Below, piece after piece: positions 9,107 to 17,954 of a DNA stretch of 64,000 nt. The stretch's first letter is position 1. Every line of letters begins with the position of its first letter. This stretch comes from an uncultured Saprospiraceae bacterium (lineage in GTDB: Bacteria > Bacteroidota > Bacteroidia > Chitinophagales > Saprospiraceae), in NCBI GenBank assembly GCA_943788055.1, contig CALSOU010000006.1, positions 62,001-126,000 of the forward strand, written 5' to 3'. The notes beneath the pieces were generated by a model that saw only the letters and a program-made list of their open reading frames with translations, was not told the origin of the DNA and searched no databases. The position numbers were made by a program, and so were the translations under genes.

Positions 9107-12100
9107 ATGATGAAGACATATTACAGTTTATTTGTTAGTCTATTTTTTGCAATCTATAATTTGAACGCGCAATGTAGCGATCCTACGCCTGAGGTGTTTG
9201 GAGACTTTTTCGTTTGTAGTGGACAAGCGCAGCTTTATGCGGTTGACACAATTGATGCCGATCATAGCTATGAATGGACACTTTCAGGTGGTGGAGAATT
9301 GACTACTAATGGAGGAGAGGCTACAGTTGTTTGGGGCACAATACCTGGAACCTATTTGCTCACTTTAGTAGAGACAGATGACATATGTTCAGGGGTCTTT
9401 CAAGCTAATATAGTCATCGAGGGTGACATTGTATTAGTTTGTAATGATAACCTCAATATAAGTTTGGCTAGTGACTGTGAAATTACTATCACTCCTGATA
9501 TTGTGCTTGAGTCGCCTGACTATGAAGATGATTCGTATTCTATTTCGATAACTGATCAAAATGGTAATCCTGTACCCACTACTATAGATCACAATTATGT
9601 TGGACAAACACTAGAGGTGACGATAACACACCTATGCAGTGGGAATTCTTGTTGGGGAGACATAACGATTGAAGATAAGCTAGCTCCAGTCATCGACTGT
9701 GAGAGTGGAGTTTTGACATGTGATGAATATCAAGATTTCGTCCCTTCGGCTGAGATAATAGTAGATAACTGTGGTGATGCGGTGTTAGAGTATACTCTTA
9801 CAGAACAAGTCTTGATGTGTGATCCGATATTTAGTAGAATAATCACAGTAGTTTTTACAGCAACAGATGAAAGTGGCAATTCATCCTCGTGCACTAGTAC
9901 TTATAGTGTTGAAAAAGAGCTTATTGACGATATTGACTTACCGCTTTCATATGATGGACTTCCTGGAAGCAATCCTCCTTTAAGTTGCAGTGGGTCTTTT
10001 CCGTTAAATAATAATGGTAATCCTGATCCATCTTTTACAGGATTCCCGGGAGGTTTAGAAAATTGTAGTTCGATTGAATTTACATATACAGATATTAATC
10101 TTCCTTTATGCGACGCATCTTGTGGAGTTAACAATCTTAGTTATAAAGTGATCAGAGAATGGATTATTGTAGACTGGTGCACAGGTGAAATTGAAGAGTA
10201 TCAACAAATTATTAAAGTACATGATAACGAAGCACCTATAATTGAGGCAATCGATGATATCACTGCAAGTGCTAATTCTTTCGACTGTAGCGCTCAGGTA
10301 ATATTACCAATAGCAGAAGCTATGGATAACTGTAGCGCTGAAATATCTTACATCTACGAAACGAATGTAGGTACAATTGTAAACGGTGTATTATATGTTG
10401 ATTCACCTGCTAAGACAATGGATGAAGGGATTGAAATTACAGTATTTGCATCCGATTGTTGCGGGAATGTGGCTGAATCGACTTTCTTAGTTACAATAGT
10501 GGATACTACGCCTCCGGTTGTGGTTGCGGATTCTTATGAAACGATCAGCCTTCTACCTATTGGACAAGCTACCATGTTTGCGACTTCACTAAATGATGGT
10601 AGTTATGATAACTGCGGACCGATAGCCGTTACTGTTAAAAGAATGGATAATGGGGTAAATCGTCCAAGTATTGATCTTTTTCCTCCAGCAGGAAATGACA
10701 ATGCACAATTTAATGAAGTAGTACACTTTTTCTGTGATGATATTTCTGTAAACCCGATTATGGTACTATTGCAGGTTTGTGATGACGCCAATATGGATGG
10801 TTTTATCGGTAATTTCGGTGATAATTGTAACACTGCAATGGTCGAGGTAGAAGTACAAGATAAATACGCTCCTGTAATTCAGTGTCCTCCAAACATGACA
10901 ATTAATTGCACAGAATTTAGTGACATTGACATTAATGACGAAGAGCAATTAAATGCTTTATTTGGTTCTGCTCAGGCAGCTGCAACTTGTAATGTGGAGC
11001 TGACACAAACTGTAACAGGTAGTGATGATCTAAACTGTGGAGTGGGGATAATTATAAGAAACTTTACCGCTACAAATGCTGCGGGAACTCAGTCTTGCTC
11101 ACAAACAATAGCGGTACAGCCTTTAGATGAGAACTTGTTGACTTGTGATCGTATCAGTTTTGATGGATTGAACAATAATATTTACAACTGGTGTGAAGTT
11201 AACGATAACGATAATGATGATGATGACGACCTTCCAGCGATTGAAGTTGATGGTTGCGAAGGAATAACGGTTGCTGAGGTTAATATTGATCAGAGTGGAC
11301 TCTGCACAACTGTAGGTTTTCAGACTACAATTGACACGTTTAATTATGCTGGTTCTTCAGCATGTAAGAAGTACCTAGTTCATTACGAAGTAATAGATCA
11401 ATGCATTTTTGATGAAAATTTTGTCAATCCAAACACTGGTCAAATTGATCCATATAATTCATTAAATGGGTACTACGAATTTTACTTAGAGTATGATGTT
11501 GTAGACACAGAAGCACCAGAATTATTATGTGAAAATCAATTTGTAGAGTCAGATGATAACTGCGACGGTTTCCAAGGAACAATCTCAATATCTGCGACAG
11601 ATCTTTGTACTCCTGACAATCAATTGATTTATGAGTGGAAACTAGATGTAGCTGCAAACGGATCTATCGATCTTCCACTTAACGGTGGATGGTTCAATGG
11701 CAACGCTGTCAATGGACCTGCAATTGGGCTTTCAGCGATTCCAGTTGGCACCCATATAGTACTCTGGAGAGTGGATGACGGTTGCGGAAACATGGAGACT
11801 TGTAGTCAAACAATTACAGTAAACCCTGAGACAAAGAAACCAACACCATACTGTTTTGCTGATCTTAGTACAGCAGTTATGCCTACTACTGGCTCGATTG
11901 CAATATGGGCCAATGATTTTGATGCGGGCTCATTCGATAACTGCGGTGGTCCATTAATTTTGAGTATGATTCCTGTTGGAGATGTGGAAGGACTGAGTGA
12001 TGGAGAAGCTTATGACGAGTCATTCAATCATCCGAATGTAACTCAACAGGCGAATGGAGATTATGGCTTTCAATTTGACTGTTCTTACATAACAAATGGT

Positions 12101-13468
12101 GTTTCAGCGGTGGTAGAAATTCGAGTGTATGTGACTGACGAGCATGGTAACTACGACTATTGTACGACCGCATTAAGAATTGACGACAATTTTGATGCAT
12201 GTGAAGATGAAATGGGAACTATGACCGTTTCAGGTACAATAAACACAGAAAAAGGTGCTCTGATAGAGCTTGTAGAAGTTGAGTTAGATACTGATTTCCC
12301 TGAGTTTCCTAAGTACAACATGACTGACGAAGATGGTGTATTCACATTCAATAACCTATTCGAAAATGTTGATTATATGATTACACCGTCTCGAAACGAT
12401 AATCACTTGAATGGTGTGTCGACCTTAGATATTGTCTTAATTCAGAAGCATATTTTAGGAACTGAAGTACTTGAGAGCCCTTACGCTAAAATAGCTGCAG
12501 ATGTTAATAACGATTGCACGGTTACAGGTCTAGATATTGTCCAGATCAGAAAACTCATTTTAGGAAAATACTCTGATAATAACTTTCCAAATAACTCATC
12601 ATGGAGATTTGTTGATCAGAATTTCGAATTTCTACCTTTCGACCAGCCTTGTCAATTTGATGAAGTAGTTGAGCTGGATAATCTAACTGCTAGCGAAGCT
12701 GTCGATTTCAAAGGTGTGAAAGTAGGGGATATCAATGAATCGGCAAAAGCTAATCTTGTAGAAGAGGCTACTGTGAGAAATATGGCAAAGTTTGAGCTGG
12801 TAATCCAAGAAACTAAATTAAGCCAAGGTCAAGAACTACTGGTTCCGATCAAGGCTTCTAGAAGCGAATTGTTAACTGGGGTTCAGTTCACATTAAAAGC
12901 TACAAATACAACAATCATGGATTTTCAATCTGGTATTTTAGAAATTACGGATGAAAACTTCTTTCCATACGATATCAAAAGAGGTATTTATACGGTAAGT
13001 TTCAACGATGCAATGGGAGTTGCTATTTCTGAAAATGATGTTTTGTTTAGTATCAAAATTATAGCACGCAAAGATGCTGATCTATCAGAGGCAATCTCGA
13101 TTGTAGAAGGTTTTACTACAGCTGAAGCATATGTAGGTACTGATTTACAGCTTGAAGAACCAGTTTTTGAATTTAGAGATAATAGCAATCAAGTACTAGC
13201 AATATCGGATTTTAGATTGTTCCAAAATGAGCCAAATCCGTTTAATGATATCACGAATATCGGATTTGTATTACCTAGAACCGCTGAGGCGACTTTATCA
13301 ATCTATGACGTAACTGGAAAAGTACTCTTTAAAATGACAGATATCTATTCTGCGGGAGAGCATAATGTTAGAATCATGAAGTCAGATTTATCATCGGCAG
13401 GTATGCTATATTACACGCTTGAATCGGCAGGTTACGTAGCAACTAAAAAGATGATTCTTATCGAATAA
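9107..13468 (+). CDS. Giant secreted PKD/HYR-like/dockerin/cohesin-like protein with T9SS tail (paralogue 2)
   Basis: 1453 residues. The frame opens at a TTG (9104) but the two ATGs at 9107 and 9110 give the usual Met-Met-Lys signal peptide ending LNAQ-CSD. An Ig/PKD-like module comes first (SYEWTLSGGG...GTYLLTLVE). Cysteine-containing HYR-like modules follow, with a very acidic linker near residue 700 (a run of Asp/Asn). Residues about 1097-1155 are the dockerin-like pair (NGVSTLDIVLIQKHILG, then DVNNDCTVTGLDIVQIRK). A cohesin-like beta module (LLVPIKASRSELLTGVQF) and a T9SS sorting domain starting at FQNEPNPFND end the chain. The last ~350 residues align by eye with the same region of both neighbours. 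Surface or extracellular role inferred. Confidence 0.85.
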   Translation: MMKTYYSLFVSLFFAIYNLNAQCSDPTPEVFGDFFVCSGQAQLYAVDTIDADHSYEWTLSGGGELTTNGGEATVVWGTIPGTYLLTLVETDDICSGVFQANIVIEGDIVLVCNDNLNISLASDCEITITPDIVLESPDYEDDSYSISITDQNGNPVPTTIDHNYVGQTLEVTITHLCSGNSCWGDITIEDKLAPVIDCESGVLTCDEYQDFVPSAEIIVDNCGDAVLEYTLTEQVLMCDPIFSRIITVVFTATDESGNSSSCTSTYSVEKELIDDIDLPLSYDGLPGSNPPLSCSGSFPLNNNGNPDPSFTGFPGGLENCSSIEFTYTDINLPLCDASCGVNNLSYKVIREWIIVDWCTGEIEEYQQIIKVHDNEAPIIEAIDDITASANSFDCSAQVILPIAEAMDNCSAEISYIYETNVGTIVNGVLYVDSPAKTMDEGIEITVFASDCCGNVAESTFLVTIVDTTPPVVVADSYETISLLPIGQATMFATSLNDGSYDNCGPIAVTVKRMDNGVNRPSIDLFPPAGNDNAQFNEVVHFFCDDISVNPIMVLLQVCDDANMDGFIGNFGDNCNTAMVEVEVQDKYAPVIQCPPNMTINCTEFSDIDINDEEQLNALFGSAQAAATCNVELTQTVTGSDDLNCGVGIIIRNFTATNAAGTQSCSQTIAVQPLDENLLTCDRISFDGLNNNIYNWCEVNDNDNDDDDDLPAIEVDGCEGITVAEVNIDQSGLCTTVGFQTTIDTFNYAGSSACKKYLVHYEVIDQCIFDENFVNPNTGQIDPYNSLNGYYEFYLEYDVVDTEAPELLCENQFVESDDNCDGFQGTISISATDLCTPDNQLIYEWKLDVAANGSIDLPLNGGWFNGNAVNGPAIGLSAIPVGTHIVLWRVDDGCGNMETCSQTITVNPETKKPTPYCFADLSTAVMPTTGSIAIWANDFDAGSFDNCGGPLILSMIPVGDVEGLSDGEAYDESFNHPNVTQQANGDYGFQFDCSYITNGVSAVVEIRVYVTDEHGNYDYCTTALRIDDNFDACEDEMGTMTVSGTINTEKGALIELVEVELDTDFPEFPKYNMTDEDGVFTFNNLFENVDYMITPSRNDNHLNGVSTLDIVLIQKHILGTEVLESPYAKIAADVNNDCTVTGLDIVQIRKLILGKYSDNNFPNNSSWRFVDQNFEFLPFDQPCQFDEVVELDNLTASEAVDFKGVKVGDINESAKANLVEEATVRNMAKFELVIQETKLSQGQELLVPIKASRSELLTGVQFTLKATNTTIMDFQSGILEITDENFFPYDIKRGIYTVSFNDAMGVAISENDVLFSIKIIARKDADLSEAISIVEGFTTAEAYVGTDLQLEEPVFEFRDNSNQVLAISDFRLFQNEPNPFNDITNIGFVLPRTAEATLSIYDVTGKVLFKMTDIYSAGEHNVRIMKSDLSSAGMLYYTLESAGYVATKKMILIE

Positions 13469-13483
13469 TTAGGAGTTAAGGTA

Positions 13484-13588
13484 ATGAAGTATAATTTTTT
13501 TGCTCTGCTTAATTTTTTACTGATACGGAACTTACCTGTTTTCTCAGAAAGAAGCAGCGAGTTCCGAGTGGATGTGATTAATAATTAG
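13484..13588 (+). CDS. Possible 34-residue small protein
   Basis: A short frame starts MKYNFFALLNFLLI, a hydrophobic signal-like start, with a purine-rich AGGAG 9 bases upstream, and stops 14 bases before the third giant gene. It could be a small membrane peptide, a relic of a signal-peptide-encoding end, or chance. No homologue is recognised. Confidence 0.22.
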   Translation: MKYNFFALLNFLLIRNLPVFSERSSEFRVDVINN

Positions 13589-13601
13589 AACTGATTAAAC
13601 T

Positions 13602-16600
13602 ATGAATAATTTTTTGTCCTGGATTGTAGTAGTTTGTGAAGAAAGTATTACTAACGCTTCAACCTTTGAGAAGGGTGGATTTCAAACTCAGGTAGCCGAA
13701 AGTACTGACAACTCGCAGTCATTAACTGATTTGATGGCTAGAAATAAAAGCAATTATACAAACTTGTCCAATTATATGGAGCCATTATTACTCAAAGGTA
13801 ATTGTAAAAATGAATCCCATAAAAATCCAACATTTAGAAATATCCTAACAAACTTAATTTTTAAATCACGTCCTACCATAAGTGTTTTTAGACTGATATT
13901 CCTAGGTATGATTTTATACGTTGGTGCAGTTACTTCTGCATTCGCACAATCTTCTACTTGTATTCCTGGGATGGTGGAAAATGCAAATGGTGACCCCTGG
14001 TCGGAGGAATGTTATTTAAATGCTAGTTGTGAAGAACAAGGAAGTCCTTGTAATGCCAATGACGTACAATTAGCTGGTGCCTTTCTTGCAGATAGCAGTG
14101 GGAATGCTGTTCCGATATGTAACTCAGGTGCGTCAAATCCTGTCTATTTGTTTGCAAATCTTGCGAATACTACAGGTACAGATAGATATGCAGTCAGAAC
14201 AAGAGCTGAGGTTTTTGTAGATGGAGTTTTTTTTGAAGAAGTAAACAATTGTGCTTTTGATTTATTGTCTCCAGGACAGCAAGGTTTACAATTACTGGGT
14301 CCATTTACTTATACCTGTGGTCAGGAAATAACATTAGAAAATATATGGATAGGATATGAAACCTCCGCAGCTGTTTGTAGCGATATCAATGACCCTAGTT
14401 TCATAGGGGATTGCAATAGTTATGCTCCTTCAAAATGTTTCAAGGCAGAAACGTTAGTGTTTTTGGTACCAAATTTTGATTTTGCTTGTGGGGATATAAC
14501 ACCGACAACTTCTGAGATTTGTTTTAGTGATAGTACTAGTGGAGGAACTCCTCCTTACACTTACTTATGGGATTTTGGTGATGGTAATACTTCTACACTT
14601 CAAAATCCATGTCATGTATACTCTGCTATTACAGGTACATTTACTGTGACATTGACTGTAACTGATTCTAATGGAACAATATCAGGTAGGACATTAATCG
14701 TAGACTTGGATGAGGAAGGGTTATGTTGTGTAGCTCCAGTTATCACTTGCCCCGCTGATTCGACGTTTGCGTGTTTAGGTGAAGTTCCTGTTGCCAACAT
14801 TAATGACGTTACTTTCACTGAGGGTTGTGGTATGGTAACAATAGCGTTAGATACCATCATTGTTTCTGATTCTACCTGTGTGAATCAAAAGACGATTAAT
14901 AGAGTATACAGCGCAACTGACAATGATGGAAATGTAGCCACTTGTGCGCAGGTTCTTGTTGTTAATGATAATATTGCTCCCATGGGCACATGTCCTACGG
15001 GAACGGATTATGGAAATGTATGTGCATCGAATGCACCAGCAGCTCCATCAGCAGCGACGGTAGCAGCAGTCTATACAGATAACTGTGGAACGGTAACTGC
15101 AACTCTTACTGGTTCAGTATTAGCAGGAGATGATTGCGGCTGGACGAACACACATACTTACACGGTTTCAGATGGATGTACAGCAAATGACATAACATGT
15201 GTAATAATAGATAGTGGATCAGATGATACAGCACCGACAGCAGATCAAGCAGCAGGAAGTGCAGATTACACAGGAGAGTGTGATGATGATTTGACAGCGA
15301 CATTAGCCTTTGAACCAACGTTTACAGATAACTGTACTGCATCAGGATTGATTACAGTAACATTAGTCTCAGATGTAACGACTGTAGATCCAGCATGTCC
15401 GAATGCCTATGTGCGCGTACGCACATGGACAGGAGATGATGGCTGTGGGAACGTGAGTGCAAATTATGTACAAACAATAACGATAACAGATGATACAGCA
15501 CCGACAGCAGATCAAGCAGCAGGAAGTGCAGATTACACAGGAGAGTGTGATGATGATTTGACAGCGACGTTAGCTTTTGAACCAACGTTTACGGATAACT
15601 GTACGGCAGCAGGATCAATTACAGTAACATTAGTCTCAGATGTAACGACTGTAGATCCAGCATGTGCGAATGCCTATGTACGAGTACGCACATGGACAGG
15701 AGATGATGGCTGTGGGAACGTGAGTGCAAATTATGTACAAACAATAACGATAACAGATGATACAGCACCGACAGCAGATCAAGCAGCAGGAAGTGCAGAT
15801 TACACAGGAGAGTGTGATGATGATTTGACAGCGACGTTAGCTTTTGAACCAACGTTTACGGATAATTGTACGGCATCAGGATTGATTACAGTAACATTAG
15901 TCTCAGATGTAACGACAGTAGATGGAACATGTGCGAATGCCTATGTGCGCGTACGAACATGGACAGGAGATGATGGCTGTGGGAACGTGAGTGCAAATTA
16001 TGTACAAACAATAACGATAACAGATGATACAGCACCGACAGCAGATCAAGCAGCAGGAAGTGCAGATTACACAGGAGAGTGTGATGATGATTTGACAGCG
16101 ACGTTAGCTTTTGAACCAACGTTTACGGATAATTGTACGGCATCAGGATCAATTACAGTAACATTAGTCTCAGATGTAACGACAGTAGATGGAACATGTG
16201 CGAATGCCTATGTGCGCGTACGAACATGGACAGGAGATGATGGATGTGGGAACGTAAGTGCAAATTATGTACAAACAATAACGATAACAGATGATACAGC
16301 ACCGACAGCAGATCAAGCAGCAGGAAGTGCAGACTTCACAGGAGAGTGTGATGATGATTTGACAGCGACGTTAGCTTTTGAACCAACGTTTACGGATAAT
16401 TGTACGGCATCAGGATTGATTACAGTAACATTAGTCTCAGATGTAACGACAGTAGATGGAACATGTGCGAATGCCTATGTGCGCGTACGAACATGGACAG
16501 GAGATGATGGATGTGGGAACGTAAGTGCAAATTATGTACAAACAATAACGATAACAGATGATACAGCACCGACAGCAGATCAAGCAGCAGGAAGTGCAGA

Positions 16601-17954
16601 TTACACAGGAGAGTGTGATGATGATTTGACAGCGACGTTAGCTTTTGAACCAACGTTTACGGATAATTGTACGGCATCAGGATTGATTACAGTAACATTA
16701 GTCTCAGATGTAACGACAGTAGATGGAACATGTCCGAATGCCTATGTACGAGTACGCACATGGACAGGAGATGATGGCTGTGGGAACGTAAGTGCAAATT
16801 ATGTACAAACAATAACGATAACAGATGATACAGCACCGACAGCAGATCAAGCAGCAGGAAGTGCAGATTACACAGGAGAGTGTGATGATGATTTGACAGC
16901 GACGTTAGCTTTTGAACCAACGTTTACGGATAATTGTACGGCATCAGGATTGATTACAGTAACATTAGTCTCAGATGTAACGACAGTAGATGGAACATGT
17001 GCGAATGCCTATGTGCGCGTACGAACATGGACAGGAGATGATGGATGTGGGAACGTAAGTGCAAATTATGTACAAACAATAACGATAACAGATGATACAG
17101 CACCGACAGCAGATCAAGCAGCAGGAAGTGCAGACTTCACAGGAGAGTGTGATGATGATTTGACAGCGACGTTAGCTTTTGAACCAACGTTTACGGATAA
17201 TTGTACGGCATCAGGATCAATTACAGTAACATTAGTCTCAGATGTAACGACAGTAGATGGAACATGTGCGAATGCCTATGTGCGCGTACGAACATGGACA
17301 GGAGATGATGGATGTGGGAACGTAAGTGCAAATTATGTACAAACAATAACGATAACAGATGATACAGCACCGACAGCAGATCAAGCAGCAGGAAGTGCAG
17401 ACTTCACAGGAGAGTGTGATGATGATTTGACAGCGACGTTAGCTTTTGAACCAACGTTTACGGATAATTGTACGGCATCAGGATCAATTACAGTAACATT
17501 AGTCTCAGATGTAACGACAGTAGATGGAACATGTGCGAATGCCTATGTGCGCGTACGAACATGGACAGGAGATGATGGATGTGGGAACGTAAGTGCAAAT
17601 TATGTACAAACAATAACGATAACAGATGATACAGCACCGACAGTAGATCAAGCAGCAGGAAGTGCAGACTTCACAGGAGAGTGTGATGATGATTTGACAG
17701 CGACGTTAGCTTTTGAACCAACGTTTACGGATAATTGTACGGCATCAGGATCAATTACAGTAACATTAGTCTCAGATGTAACGACAGTAGATGGAACATG
17801 TGCGAATGGCTATGTGCGCGTACGAACATGGACAGGAGATGATGGATGTGGGAACGTAAGTGCAAATTATGTACAAACAATAACGATAACAGATGATACA
17901 GCACCGACAGCAGATCAAGCAGCAGGAAGTGCAGACTTACACAGGAGAGTGTGA
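13602..17954 (+). CDS. Giant repeat protein (paralogue 3), 5' part up to the frameshift
   Basis: The ATG at 13602 opens a 1450-codon frame. Residues 1-90 are an unusual hydrophilic leader; the signal-like hydrophobic segment is at about 94-115 (FRLIFLGMILYVG, cleavage AFA-Q116). Later in-frame ATGs at 13734 and 13776 are possible real starts. Residues about 293-370 are a PKD domain (YLWDFGDGNTST). Two HYR-like modules follow, then the tandem 89-residue repeats from base 15228. In repeat 11, the spelling GCAGACTTACACAGG carries one extra base (C17936 or A17939), so this frame runs into a stop at 17952-17954. The next frame continues the protein without loss. Corrected, 13602-22443 encodes 2946 residues. 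The shift is either an assembly chimera, a true mutation or a phase switch. Confidence 0.8.
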   Translation: MNNFLSWIVVVCEESITNASTFEKGGFQTQVAESTDNSQSLTDLMARNKSNYTNLSNYMEPLLLKGNCKNESHKNPTFRNILTNLIFKSRPTISVFRLIFLGMILYVGAVTSAFAQSSTCIPGMVENANGDPWSEECYLNASCEEQGSPCNANDVQLAGAFLADSSGNAVPICNSGASNPVYLFANLANTTGTDRYAVRTRAEVFVDGVFFEEVNNCAFDLLSPGQQGLQLLGPFTYTCGQEITLENIWIGYETSAAVCSDINDPSFIGDCNSYAPSKCFKAETLVFLVPNFDFACGDITPTTSEICFSDSTSGGTPPYTYLWDFGDGNTSTLQNPCHVYSAITGTFTVTLTVTDSNGTISGRTLIVDLDEEGLCCVAPVITCPADSTFACLGEVPVANINDVTFTEGCGMVTIALDTIIVSDSTCVNQKTINRVYSATDNDGNVATCAQVLVVNDNIAPMGTCPTGTDYGNVCASNAPAAPSAATVAAVYTDNCGTVTATLTGSVLAGDDCGWTNTHTYTVSDGCTANDITCVIIDSGSDDTAPTADQAAGSADYTGECDDDLTATLAFEPTFTDNCTASGLITVTLVSDVTTVDPACPNAYVRVRTWTGDDGCGNVSANYVQTITITDDTAPTADQAAGSADYTGECDDDLTATLAFEPTFTDNCTAAGSITVTLVSDVTTVDPACANAYVRVRTWTGDDGCGNVSANYVQTITITDDTAPTADQAAGSADYTGECDDDLTATLAFEPTFTDNCTASGLITVTLVSDVTTVDGTCANAYVRVRTWTGDDGCGNVSANYVQTITITDDTAPTADQAAGSADYTGECDDDLTATLAFEPTFTDNCTASGSITVTLVSDVTTVDGTCANAYVRVRTWTGDDGCGNVSANYVQTITITDDTAPTADQAAGSADFTGECDDDLTATLAFEPTFTDNCTASGLITVTLVSDVTTVDGTCANAYVRVRTWTGDDGCGNVSANYVQTITITDDTAPTADQAAGSADYTGECDDDLTATLAFEPTFTDNCTASGLITVTLVSDVTTVDGTCPNAYVRVRTWTGDDGCGNVSANYVQTITITDDTAPTADQAAGSADYTGECDDDLTATLAFEPTFTDNCTASGLITVTLVSDVTTVDGTCANAYVRVRTWTGDDGCGNVSANYVQTITITDDTAPTADQAAGSADFTGECDDDLTATLAFEPTFTDNCTASGSITVTLVSDVTTVDGTCANAYVRVRTWTGDDGCGNVSANYVQTITITDDTAPTADQAAGSADFTGECDDDLTATLAFEPTFTDNCTASGSITVTLVSDVTTVDGTCANAYVRVRTWTGDDGCGNVSANYVQTITITDDTAPTVDQAAGSADFTGECDDDLTATLAFEPTFTDNCTASGSITVTLVSDVTTVDGTCANGYVRVRTWTGDDGCGNVSANYVQTITITDDTAPTADQAAGSADLHRRV

